A stretch of 64,000 bases of DNA from positions 1,054,001 through 1,118,000 of the forward strand of contig JARKIF010000014.1 in NCBI GenBank assembly GCA_029378245.1, given 5' to 3'. The notes under the pieces are model-generated. The model was not told the origin of the DNA, ran no database searches, and saw only the letters and a list, made by a program, of their open reading frames with translations. The number at the start of each line of letters is the position of its first letter. The stretch's first letter is position 1. The stretch comes from Roridomyces roridus (taxonomy: Eukaryota > Basidiomycota > Agaricomycetes > Agaricales > Mycenaceae). Shown here piece by piece: positions 23,177-33,886 of the stretch. Made by a program: the position numbers and the translations under genes.

Positions 23177-23293
23177 CTATGCCTTTTCGTCGTCTGGAGA
23201 GCAAACATATATTGCGGCCTAAAGAATGACCCGCGCTGCGAGCCAGCGAAGCGGCAAAGATGCGCGACTTCGCGTGGCAGCAAACACGGGCCA
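23176..23293 (-). repeat. Split direct repeat B1 (internal copy)
   Basis: 118-bp copy of 22838-22955. It directly follows A2 on the plus strand; the A2/B1 junction reads CGCTTCTTCTATGCC and would be the recombination junction of a circular intermediate in this element class. Confidence 0.9.
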
Positions 23294-23365
23294 AGACGGA
23301 AAACCACCGCGGAAGCCCAGAGGGCTGGGAGTGGCGGGACCGTGAAGCGGCCACAAAACGACTGC

Positions 23366-26169
23366 TCAGAGCGACGGGGAAGGGCGAGAAGCGGGGATCG
23401 GAATGGAGTCTGCTAGGGACAGCACCTTGGAGCTAGAGGCGGGAGCCAAATGAGGAGCGAGTTGGAACATGCGAGAATATTGGAAGCGGGAAGCGGCGTC
23501 TGCGATGCCGTTGTCATGCGTCGAAATCCAGGTGGACTCGAATGTAAAATCCAGCCGGCAAGCGAAACCAACAAACTGTCGCATGAGCTCCATGGTTGGC
23601 GGAGACCGGATGGAGAGTTTGTGAATAGCGTGAACGACCGCCTGGTTGTCGACATGAAAGACAATGTGCTTGTGAGCAAACTCTGGTCCCCAACGGAGGA
23701 TAGCCTGTATGATGGCATAAAATTCCTTGAATTGGATGTCGCGTTTGGGGCCGGAATAACGAGAGGGAAGGCGGGATGAGAACCAGAGGGAACCAAAGAC
23801 ACCCCCAATGCCCTTGAGTCCGCTGGCGTCGGTATAGATGTGGAGTGTGTCGCGGCCCGGGGAGATGAGGTGAATGCCATTCCAGGCAGCAGAAAAGGTT
23901 GCCCACCAATGTAAATCGCACCGCATTGTACGTGGGATGCGACGACGGGCAAAGGGGGTTTTGAAAGAGGCGGAAAAATCGAACATGGACCGCAAAAATG
24001 CGGGTGAGTAAGGGATGACTTGTGAGCAGAAAAGAAGATAGCCTGTCAATCCCGCAAGCTCGTGGGCGGTGCAGTGCGACTTTTGCAACCAAGAGGACAG
24101 CACTGTCCGGAGATAGGAGAGTTTGTCGTCCGGCAGGCGAACCTCCATACGGACGGAGTCGATGATGAAGCCCAGGAACTCGAGAATGGTGGTGGGGCCT
24201 ACAATTTTGGACTCCTGGAAGTTTAATCCCAGAGCCTGAGCAAGCCCGCGTGCCCATTCAAGGGCCGCAATCGAAGTATCAGGGCTGAGGTGAGGAGCAA
24301 AAATTTTGAGGAAGTCGTCGAGGTAATGCCGAATGCGAGCAGGGAGATGATGGGATAAAATCCAATGGAGAGCCTCTGAGAAGAGGTTGAAAATGTAGGG
24401 AGCGGACCGCAGGCCGAACATCAAGAAGAGTTCGTAATAGAGGCAGCTGTCCCAGCCGTACCCGAGTAGTGGCCAGTCGGCAGGTGTTATGTCCCGTTCC
24501 AACGCCAACTCTGGTACCTCAACTCCGGTACTCAACTCCGGTACTCAACTCCGGTCACGTCGGGATGCCTCCCGACGTCGAAGCGCATCACGCGCTCCTC
24601 GGTTCTATCCGGGTACTCGGGTTTTCACGCGATGAAGGTATCTGAGCGTTTCCCCCGGACTTGGTATTCATCAGGATATCCACTTGATCATTCCGTGCGG
24701 ACTTAATCAGCTTATATCCACATAGCCGCATAAGTCCGTTTCTATTATTGGTCTGTGGTAATGACATATATCTCTACTTACTCGTATATAAGACTTTCCT
24801 TATCTGTATTCAACCTTAGTTGATAATTGACGTTCTTGACTACTCGTCTTGGCTGGTTCCTACTCCTTCCCTTCCTATCAACATAGCAAGGCGTCTTTGA
24901 CACCCTACTCCTCTGTGGTGCTCTTAGATCGTTCCTCCGGTCGACTCCTTCCAACTCCGGTCATTACCGGAGTTCCGGCATCTACTCCGGACTTGTCTTT
25001 TGGAATCGGATCGTAACAGCAGGGCGGATGGGAATATGGCGGAAAGCCTGCTCGAGGTCAAGTTTGACCATCAAGGAGCCAGGGCCCGAAGCGACCAGAT
25101 CAGCAACCGCACAGCGGAACATGTCATATGAGATGGCAGCCTCGGAATCCGGGATGCCATCGTTGACAGAAGACCCGCGGGGCCAGGATAGATGATGAAT
25201 CTGACGCAATTTGCCGGAGTGCTTGCGAGCGACAACGCCAAGCGGGGAGGAACGGAAATGGGGGAAGGGAGGTTGAGTGAAAGGACCACGAACCCGGCCA
25301 CTTGAGACTTGAGTTGCAATGGACTGCTGGATGGTTTCCGGATACTGAAAGGCAGATTGGAGGTTCGGAGCTGTTTGCGAGATGCAGCGATCCCCGGAGA
25401 AACCAATGTCAGCGCCATGGTCAATGATATGCAACAGGGCATCAACAAATGAGCGGTCGGGATAATCACGAAGATAATAATCCCAGGCCTCGCGGTTTAA
25501 GGAAGATGAGATCCGAGGCAGGTCCGCAGCATCAGCCGGGGCACGATTGCACCGCGGATCAGTGTTGGGACGACCAGGAGGGTGAAAACATGGGGGAAAG
25601 AGCTCCTCATGAGGAAGGCGGAAAGTAAGGCCATTGCCGTGAGGATGAAACTCGGGTGCACAGGCCCGAAGTGGAGGAGATGGGAGAACGGAGGAGTGAA
25701 CACAAATCGGACTCTCCGTCTCCGGTGAAGGTAAATTAGCAGACATGCCAAAGTAAATCGGATATGCTGCCGTGGGTGCCGTAGACTCGACGGGGAGGAG
25801 CGAAGGCTCGGCAGGCCCCACATCAATATGAGTGGGAGGAGGAGGGGGTGCAACGAACTCCACAACAGGCTCGGCTGCTGGGAGGAGCGGTTTGGAACCA
25901 AGCTCGGCACGATGTGCGCGTTGTCCTTCACGAACAACCCACGGGACGAACCGCTTAGAACGAAGACGGCGCCGGGGCGAAGGGTAGAAGGGTAGAGCGG
26001 CGCGAGTGAAAGAGAAACGGCATTGCTGGAGCGGCGGACCAGGGATAAAAAGCTTGGATCGCTGTCGGGCGCCCGGGGCCCGGTGCACGAACGGGGATCC
26101 CTCCAGAGACCAGGAGGAGCTGTGTGCAGAGGCTGGGCGTGGCATGATGGCGAGGAGCCACTGAGCCAC
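23366..26169 (-). pseudogene. Reverse transcriptase-RNase H polyprotein, split by a solo LTR
   Basis: The frame starts at 26169 (MAQWLLAIMPRP) about 50 bp inside repeat A1. A Pro/Ser-rich N-terminal part of roughly 200 residues is followed by reverse-transcriptase motifs: SPLGVVARKHSGKLR, IHHLSWPRG, VKLDLEQAFRHIPIRPA, then (after the inserted LTR) WPLLGYGWDSCLYYE, FGLRSAPYIFN and the catalytic RHYLDDFL. RNase H follows with YTDASG, KEFYAI and HVDNQAV, ending IADAASRFQ. The two halves (26169-25024 and 24484-23366) are in the same frame if the LTR and one target copy are removed, so the insertion is the only break. No recombinase domain follows; the stop is only about 70 bp from repeat B1. Confidence 0.88.
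24485..25018 (+). mobile_element. Solo LTR (534 bp) with 5-bp target-site duplication
   Basis: Begins TGTTATGTCC and ends GATCGTAACA, so the termini form the inverted repeat TGTTA...TAACA. It is flanked by perfect GCAGG at 24480-24484 and 25019-25023. A TATATAAG box at about 24785 gives plus-strand orientation, opposite to the host element. The left end holds a 13-bp unit (TCAACTCCGGTAC) in about three tandem copies (24513-24555). No internal domain, primer-binding site or second LTR is present, so it arose by LTR-LTR recombination of a Gypsy- or Copia-type element. Confidence 0.93.
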
Positions 26170-26219
26170 TCAAAGAGCAAAGACAAAGGCCGTGGCCCCT
26201 AATCCTCGAAGAGCAACCT

Positions 26220-26377
26220 GGGAAATGAAAGCAGCTGCAGGAACTGCAAGCATGCTGTGAGGTGAGTGTGGAGGAAGAGAGACAAAGGCCATCAGATCGC
26301 GCGACGCCTCCTGAAAGGGCGAGACACGTGATCCTCCTCGTGTGCATAGACCACCGTTGACTCGTCAACCGCTTCTT
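26220..26377 (-). repeat. Split direct repeat A1 (element 5' end)
   Basis: 158-bp outer copy matching 23019-23176. The match stops at 26377 (CGCTTCTT), which marks the right edge of the element on the plus strand, that is, its 5' end. Confidence 0.9.
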
Positions 26378-26872
26378 ATACAAATCCGGTTTCGCGGTCA
26401 TGCTAGACTTGATGCGCTAGGTGGCATTATTGGGACGAGTCAGTCGTCGTTAGCTCGAGTCGGGTGACCATAAAATTTAATAATTGCTCGCTTCGCTCGC
26501 AATTCTTCAGTAACACGTGATGGCAGAGGGTGGAACCAGGCGGAAAACAAGGACAAATTGTACGAAGGAAATTGATGGGTCGCTCGCGACCCATCCAAAC
26601 TCACTCAATTCTGGCTCTATCGCTCCACAACTTGCGGTGCCCACTATTGGACCCTTAAGGAGGGGATATAGCGATTTGCAGCCCGAGACGAGAGTCTGGA
26701 GTTGAGTTCTCGCACCTCAGCTTGTGCCACTCAGTGCATAGCCACATTCGGCACACTGCGAAGCGAGCACCGTCGCGGCCCGAGCGGATCCATGTTATGA
26801 TAAAACAAGACCAAGTTCAAGTTGACAATGTACAGTTGACAACACGGGGGTTCTGCCACTCCGGCATCCATC
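26378..26872. other. Intergenic; nothing recognised
   Basis: About 500 bp between the retroelement and the small ORF at 26873. There is no conserved frame. Confidence 0.5.
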
Positions 26873-27046
26873 ATGATCAATTACGGCCGTCCTCTTCTCC
26901 GCAACCGCGCCACTGTGCAACGCACCCAGGATTCCGCCCAGTCTCGGGGCACTCTGCACGCCATCAAGAAGCGTTACATCGGCCGACGCAAACCTCTCAG
27001 CAGCGTTCTCGCTCCAGACGCGCCCATCGGCGAGGGGTGGTTTTAG
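26873..27046 (+). CDS. Small basic ORF (57 residues), unknown
   Basis: An ATG-to-TAG frame starting MINYGRPLLRNR and ending APIGEGWF, rich in Arg and Lys (CHAIKKRYIGRRKP-like centre). It has GC-rich third positions like the neighbouring genes and ends 24 bp before the DUF6534 start codon. No family recognised. It could be a short independent gene, an upstream ORF on the DUF6534 transcript, or chance. Confidence 0.3.
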   Translation: MINYGRPLLRNRATVQRTQDSAQSRGTLHAIKKRYIGRRKPLSSVLAPDAPIGEGWF

Positions 27047-27070
27047 GCGGAGGCCCGCGAACGGCACACG

Positions 27071-28631
27071 ATGGCGCCTCTCCCTCTCCCCGATGTCCGC
27101 CTCTCTTACGGGCCCCTCCTCCTCGGCGTTTTCTTCAACATGATCCTCTACGGCGTTTTCCTCTCCCAACTTCTCACATACAACCGCCTCTTCTGCCATC
27201 CCCAAAACGCAGCATCCCCCGACGGAACTCTCATGAAGAGGCAAGTGGAATACTGTCGTCCAAGAACAGCCCGGGGCCTCATAGATTATTTCAAGTTTCA
27301 TCGCCTACCTCATGGTGCTCGAGACCGCCAACACTGCGCTGGATATGGGCATGCTTTATCAGCCGCTCATACTCGAGTACGGCCAGGTTCCTAGCAAGTT
27401 TCCGACCGTATTCGTCACGCAACCTATCCTCGTTGTGCTCGTCTCGACGCCCATACAAATATTCTTTGCGTGGAGGATATGGAAAATCACCAATTGCATA
27501 TCGCCGCCTGTGCTCATCGTTGGGCTCGCCTGCACTTCCCTCGGTGCGTCCATCTGCCGAGATGTTGTCTTTGCACTCATATTTCGAAGCCGGAGGTTTA
27601 TTAACCGCCGCCCGCGTCATCGTCGTCGAATACTTTTATAACAAACCGCTGCTGCACACAAGCGCCCTCATCTGGTTTGTTTCCTCGTCCTGCGCGGATG
27701 TCCTTATTACCATCTGCCTCGTTCTTGTGCTCGTGAGTGCCCATCTGCGTGTTTATTGCAAGCTGAAATCCGTTTCCAAGTCTAATCGCAAGACGGGGTT
27801 CTCGGAAACCGACAATGTTATTGATAAGTTAATACGGAGTGAGTCTCCTTTACTTTTCTCCAACAGGAGACCTGTGGAGCGATGGTGGACATCTCCACTC
27901 CAATCCCGATTGTCGAGCTCCCATTCCCCCTTTCATTGCTCCCTTCCCTCTCAGACCGCTGATTTCGCTTCGTTTCAGCAACTATCCAAACTGGCCTAGT
28001 CACTGCCTGCTTTTCCATCCTCGACGTCTGCTTTTTTGAGACGTTACCACATTATTCCGTGTACGTCTGAATTCTCGGGCATCCTTGATACAGTCTCTGA
28101 TGACCCATGTACAGAAACTTCATTTTCGACCTCCCTCTCTCGAAACTCTACTCGAACGCTCTCCTCTCCACCCTCAACGCCCGCCCACGATTATCTGTAT
28201 CTGTCGTCCCCAATGACCACGATTCACGACAAGTGGCCAGCCGGAGCGTCGCATATCCCACCGAGGAAGATGGTGATGAGACTTCAGACGGGCGGAGCGG
28301 GCGGTGGCACTGGATATGGCCCTTCAACGACCACAGTGTCATTACGACCGAGCGGCGAGATTTAGGGACAGGTACAACATCACATCAGCTCGTGTTTGAG
28401 GACATGAGAGCTCTAGGATTCGGTGCCAGTCTCGAAGGTGATGTAGAGCTCGACGCGTCGGAGCGAGGCGCCAAGAGCGAGGAGGGAGGCGATATGGAGG
28501 AGAAGGAGTTGGTGACTGCGGACAGTCCACGGTCTGCGTCGAGTGCGACGGCAGTTCCGTCTGAGATTTCGGAGATGCCGCGGATACCTCTGGTGCGTTC
28601 ATTGGCGCACCTTTTCTCTGTCGTGGACTAA
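27071..28631 (+). CDS. DUF6534 multi-pass membrane protein
   Basis: Basidiomycete-expanded seven-helix membrane protein family of unknown function. Start MAPLPLPDVRLSYGPLLLG at 27071. Family words: FNMILYGVFLSQLLTYNR, FIAYLMVLETANTALDMG, LVSTPIQIFFAWRIW, LIWFVSSSCADVLITICLV, KTGFSETDNVIDKLIR, and the cytosolic signature NFIFDLPLSKLYSNALLSTLNAR. A hydrophilic acidic tail of about 130 residues follows. Introns: 27241-27295 is a GC-AG intron (AG|GCAAGT) that restores the frame to LMKSFIAYL; others near 27543-27588, 27733-27780, 27840-27983 (about 145 bp, long for this genome) and 28059-28114. The spliced frame is intact. Confidence 0.88.
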
Positions 28632-28858
28632 CAGATTTACAGCCGGAGCCATAGTGATATCTGTGGACTTGCTGACTGCTGTCATTATTGCATATAGTTA
28701 TTCTTACACTCGTTACTCGCATGTATACACCCTCGCATTTGCTTACCATTTAATATACCCATCGGAAGGACGCTGGAGCTCGATGATCTGAGCAGAGTTG
28801 GTGTGACAAACAAGTGACAAACAAGTGACAAACAGCGCGTCTCTTCCAAATCACCACC

Positions 28859-31800
28859 ATGGCCGACCGCTCCAGACGCGAGAAACAGGCGAAACTCGAC
28901 AGACTAGCAGAGTATAAACGCGCTAGAGAGGGTGGGGGGCGCGTCAGAAAGGTCAGACACGCGTTCTGTCCGTTTTTTCTGCCACTGACGCGTCGTAGGA
29001 GCAAGAAGACGTGGGTATTTACGACGAGGTTAGCGAGGACCAGTACCGCCGCGTTGTGCGGAATCGACTGCAGGAGGATGACTTTGTCGAGGACGATGGG
29101 GTTGGAGGGTACGTGGATAATGGGCTGGAGGAGGATTGGGACAGGGAGGCCGATGAGGAGGAGGATGATTCCGATGAGGAGCGAAAGAAGAAGAAGAAAG
29201 GTGCGTTTCTTTCTCGCTCTCTGTTGTTCTCTGACGAATGCGCGTCCAGGGAAGAGCGCGGCGGCCAAGACAAAGCCCAAGGCCCCGCCGCCACCGCCCA
29301 AGCCGACCATCGCCGCATATCGCAAAGCCGTGACGAAAGAGGAGGAGAGCGACTTTTTGGCGTCGCTGATGGGCGAACTCGACTCTGTCCCCGTCGACGT
29401 CCCCAAACCCAAGTCACGCAAACGCAAGCAGTCCCCGGACTACCGCTCGTACGCCGACACGTCTTCCGATGGGCCTACGGACCACGCTGAGAGCGATGTG
29501 CTTGACTCGAGTCCGCTCAAAAGGGTCAAGATGGATGATGACCCCGGGATGACACCTGCCGTCGACCGAATGTCGCACCTCGACGTGCAGAGCGGCTCGG
29601 ACGGGTTCGACGCGTCGGAATACGAGGATATCGACATGGACTCGTTCATGGCCGACGATATGGACGACGCGATGCAAGTCGACGCGCCGCCGCCGCCGCC
29701 CAAGAAGAAAGAAGAGGAGAATAGCGTTCCCGCGTGGTTGGCCGTCTACGACTCGCTCACTGTCAGTGCTCCAGAGGAGGCCCTGGGATCTCACGGCTCG
29801 TCTTCGTCGCAAACCAACGTGTCTGCGCTGGAACCCGACGGCTCCCTGCGCTTCTTCTGGTCCGAGTACCTCGAGAACGACGGCCGGCTGTACTTTATCG
29901 GCAAGTTGAAGGACAAGGTCACGAATGCGTGGGTCTCTTGCTGTATCACCATTGAGAACATGCAGCGGAATGTGTTTATACTCCCGCGCACGAAACCAGA
30001 CGAATATGGGGAGGTTCCCGAGCTCCAGGACGTATTTACGGACATGGAGCAGCTGCGGAGGAAGACTGCGATTAAATCGTGGAAGACCAAGGCTGTTAAG
30101 CGGAACTATGCCTTTGGGGAGTCGGATGTGCCTCGTGAGGAGACGCAGTGGCTCAAGGTCGTGTATGGGTTCAACGGTGAGTGCCCTACATACTCAAGAT
30201 GGTTTAATCTCAATTATCTTAGAACCACAACTCCCTATGACGGACGCGAACCCCACTCCTAACATTGCGCGCATCTTTGGGACGAATACGAGCGCCTTTG
30301 AGCTTCTTGCGCTCAAGCGGAAAATCAAGGGGCCTTGCTGGCTTGAGATCAAGCATCCTCAGATTGAGAACAAGGGTGTAAGAGCGAGTTCATTGGTTTA
30401 CACTCGGTCGATTTACTTTCATCTAGCTTTCCTGGTGCAAACTCGAGGTCACGGTCGCGGATCCCAAGGATATCAATCCCTTCCCCGAAACAGACGCCAA
30501 TGCGCCCAAGGATACGCCTCCGCTGACGGTCATGAGTTTAAGCGTGCGCACCATCGTTAATCATCAGGAGAATAAGCGCGAGGTGGTCTGTGTTACCGCT
30601 AGGACTTGGCATAACAGTAAGAGTTTAAAATAAATGTCAAGTTTCGATCTTCTGACTCGTCTTCAAGTGCTCATCGACGACACGAAGCCCCCGGAGGAGA
30701 TTCCGTGCACGGTTCAGACGTTCGTGAGGCCGTTAGATCGCTTTCCGCCCAATTTCGAGACGCAAGCGAGGGCCAGCAGCAAAGGAACTATTTCTGCTGT
30801 GAAGAATGAGCGGATGCTTCTAAGCAGCCTCTTGAGTATGTTTCCAGCGGCTTACATTTTTTACCAATATTAACTTGTTATAGATGCCATTTACAGAGCT
30901 GATCCCGATGTGATCGTTGGGCATGATTTCCTGGGCGTTTCTTTGGATGTATTACTTCACCGAATGAGAGAGCTCAAGGCGGACCATTGGTCAAGATTGG
31001 GGCGATTCCGCCGATTGAAATGGCCGTCCGTGGGTAGGCAGGGCACGAATATCAAGTTCCTGAGTGGACGGTTGTTGTGCGACCTCGCTAGTGATGGTGC
31101 CAAGGTAAGAAGCTACCTAGCGTTTGTGTACAATGCTCATCTTTTCTACCAGTCCATGATCTCATCCACGACATGGTCGTTGACGGAGATGTGTAAGACG
31201 CATCTGAAACTCGACCGACAGGACATCGAGCCGGAGGAGACCGCGGGCTATTTTGACGGCTCCGTTAGCACTCCTACCAACTTGCTGAATTTCGTCCGCC
31301 TTTGTGAGATGGACGCGCATTATCATATGGCAATCGCATCCAAGGTGCAGATCTTGCCGTTGACGAAGCAGCTTACCAACCTGGCGGGTAATTCTTGGTA
31401 AGGAATTCGCCCCTCACAAGTTCTCAGGAAGTTGATTTCAATACAGGAATAAAACTTTGAACGGTGGTCGTGCGGAGCGGAATGAATACATTCTTCTGCA
31501 CGAGTTCCACCGACTCAAGTATATCTGCCCCGACAAGACGTGGGGGAAGAAGTCCAAACCGGAGCCTGTTGATGTCGAAGATGAAGAAGGCGGTGGAGGC
31601 GGTGGTGGCAAGTCGACCAAGAAGAAACGCGACAAGTACAAAGGTGGTCTTGTGTTCGAGCCCAAGCGCGGGTTATGGGACAAGTATATTCTGGTCATGG
31701 ACTTCAACTCGCTGTACCCCAGCATCATCCAAGAGTATAATATCGACTTTACGACGGTCAATGTCGAGGAGGAAGTTGTAAGTGTCACTTTGTATCTCAC

Positions 31801-33791
31801 TGCTTGTTCCGTCTCACCTTTTTTCAGAACGAGGATGGCGAGGATAAGATCCCCGAGCCGCCTAGTGGCAAAGTCGCGCAAGGCGTTTTGCCCCGTTTGA
31901 TCGCCACCCTAGTCAGTCGCCGTAAGCAAGTCAAGACCTTGATGAAGGACCGTTCAACGCCTCCTGTGATGCTCAAGCAGGTATTTGTCATTTTACACTC
32001 CCATTCGCAGGATTGATTTACTGGCGTAGTACGACATCAGGCAGCAGGCGCTCAAGCTTACTGCTAACAGTATGTACGGGTGCTTGGGTTTTGAATATTC
32101 GCGATTCTATGCGCGCCCACTCGCCGCCCTCACGACCTTCAAGGGACGCGAGATTCTGACCCACACGCGAGAGCTGGCGGAAAAGTTGGAGTTGGATGTC
32201 AGTGTCTCTTATATTTCGGGTAATATCGCTCACTTTATCACAGGTCGTTTACGGCGATACAGACTCGGTGTTCGTGAACACCAATGTCACGGAACTGGAT
32301 CAGGCGCTCAAGATTTCGGAGAAATTCAAGAGGGCTGTGAATGAACAGTACGATTTGCTCGAGATTGATCTGGACGGGATCTTCCAGCGGCTTTTGCTGT
32401 TGCAGAAGAAAAAGTACGCTGCGCTCAAGGTGGAGGATGGGACGCGGTCTTCGATCGAGGTCAAGGGACTCGATATGAAGCGTCGCGAATACTGCTCCTT
32501 GTCCAAAAACGTGTCTCAGTACGTTTTGGACCAGATCCTCTCTGGCGACATTGCAGAAGACGTGGTTCAACACATACACGACTATCTCACTACTGTCGGC
32601 CAGAACGTACGAGACGGCAAGATCAAGCTCGATGAATTCATCGTTCACAAACGTTTGGGCAAAAATCCCGAGGATTATCCGGACGCCAAGGGCCAACCTC
32701 ACGTCCAAGTCGCTCTCCGGATGAAGCTGAGAGGAGGTGATGCCAGGCATGGCGATGTCATTCCCTATGTCTTTTGTCTTTCAGAAGGAGAGACAACGGC
32801 AAAGACTGCGCAGGCTGATCGAGCCAAGCATCCAGAGGAATACAGGAAGAGCGATGAGCTGAAACTTGGTAAGGTCCCCGATGTTTTTTTTGGATTGTAC
32901 TGATTTCTATCCAGATTATGAGTATTATCTCGGGCACCAGGTTTTACCTCCTATTGAGAGATTGTGCGAACCAATGGAGGGCACTGACCGCTCTCGGTTG
33001 GCCGAGTGCCTTGGATTGGATCCCGCTCGTTATCGAACGGCGTCCTCCAGCTCAGCCGACGAACCGAGCTTCTCGACTCTCGATTCACAAATGAGCGATA
33101 GCGAGCGATTCAAAGATTCCGTCGCGTTCCTCGTCCGGTGTCGACATTGCCAAGGACAACTTGAATTTGCACCGATTCATGACCGCGAGGTAGAGCGATT
33201 GCTTGCACTTTTTTTCAATCAATGAACCATTTTTCGCAGCACTCGATCGTTCTCTCGACGGGCCCCACATGCCCGGCGTGTCGAAAGCCTATAAAGAGCT
33301 TGGAAATGCAGCTCGAAACCCAGATACGGAGAGAAATTGCCAAATTCTACGAATGTTGGACAGTGTGCGATGACCCGACGTGTGGGAGTCGAACACGCAA
33401 GATGGGTGTTTTCGGTCGTCGGTGCTTGCAGCGGAACTGCCGAGGCAAGGTTTCTTTCGAGGTTGGTGCCTTGTTGATTCTCTTGTTTTTTGGATTCCCA
33501 TCTATCCTGTAGTACTCTGACGCGCGGTTGTATAACCAGCTGCGATTCTATGCCTCCCTGTTCAATCCAGAAAAAATCAAGAAGAATGCTGTGGGAACGA
33601 CGCAGACAGGTATTTTTTCTTCACTAGAGAAGGATGGAGCACTGATGTATTCTTTAGATGCGGTCGAGGCTGTTCTTGTAAGCAATCACCAGCTTCTGAG
33701 AGACCTAACGGCGTGCGTGGAGAAGTATTTAAACCAATCTGCTCGTCGTTGGGTGGATTTGAGCACCATCTTTGCGTTCATGAAAGTGTAA
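28859..33791 (+). CDS. POL1: DNA polymerase alpha catalytic subunit
   Basis: B-family polymerase of the primase complex that extends RNA primers at replication origins and on the lagging strand. Start [13 protein letters not shown] at 28859; roughly 15 introns give about 1,380 residues. An acidic, Lys-rich N-terminal region (with PPPPPKPT and [12 protein letters not shown]) precedes the inactive exonuclease-like domain ([12 protein letters not shown]). The polymerase has motif [14 protein letters not shown] (about 31700), motif [21 protein letters not shown] (about 32060) and motif [10 protein letters not shown] (about 32250). The C-terminus has two Cys pairs sets (CRHC/CPAC and CDDPTCG/CLQRNC) for zinc and Fe-S/B-subunit contact. 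The frame is intact throughout; the stop is about 95 bp from the convergent F-box/WD40 gene. Confidence 0.97.
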
Positions 33792-33886
33792 TTTATATCG
33801 CCTGTTATGTGTACCATAATGCTACAGTAAAGGATACAGATATCGATGCAACAACAGATAAATGGAAAGAAGATAACACGACAGGC

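Larger units (their letters stand above)
22838..26377 (-). mobile_element. DIRS/Ngaro-type retroelement with split direct repeats, interrupted by a solo LTR
   Basis: Two repeat pairs frame one RT-RNase H reading frame on the minus strand. Pair one is 26220-26377 and 23019-23176 (158 bp, one visible mismatch). Pair two is 23176-23293 and 22838-22955 (118 bp, one visible mismatch). Read on the minus strand the order is A1 - ORF - B1 - A2 - 63 bp spacer - B2, the split-direct-repeat layout characteristic of Ngaro/DIRS-group elements, which integrate with a tyrosine recombinase and make no target duplication. The RT/RNase H sequence is also of that group. No tyrosine-recombinase or separate Gag frame is seen, so this copy looks non-autonomous or deleted. 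A 534-bp LTR is nested at 24485-25018; without it the element would be about 3.0 kb. Confidence 0.85.

Noticed and set aside
26483..26506. Apparent palindrome TTGCTCGCTTCGCTCGCAA
   Set aside because: Checked base by base, it is closer to a mirror repeat than an inverted repeat and cannot form a proper stem.
26722..27999. Plus-strand open frame of 425 codons across the DUF6534 gene
   Set aside because: It merges intron and wrong-frame sequence; only its stretch around YFYNKPLLHTSALIWF is genuine, as one exon of the DUF6534 gene.
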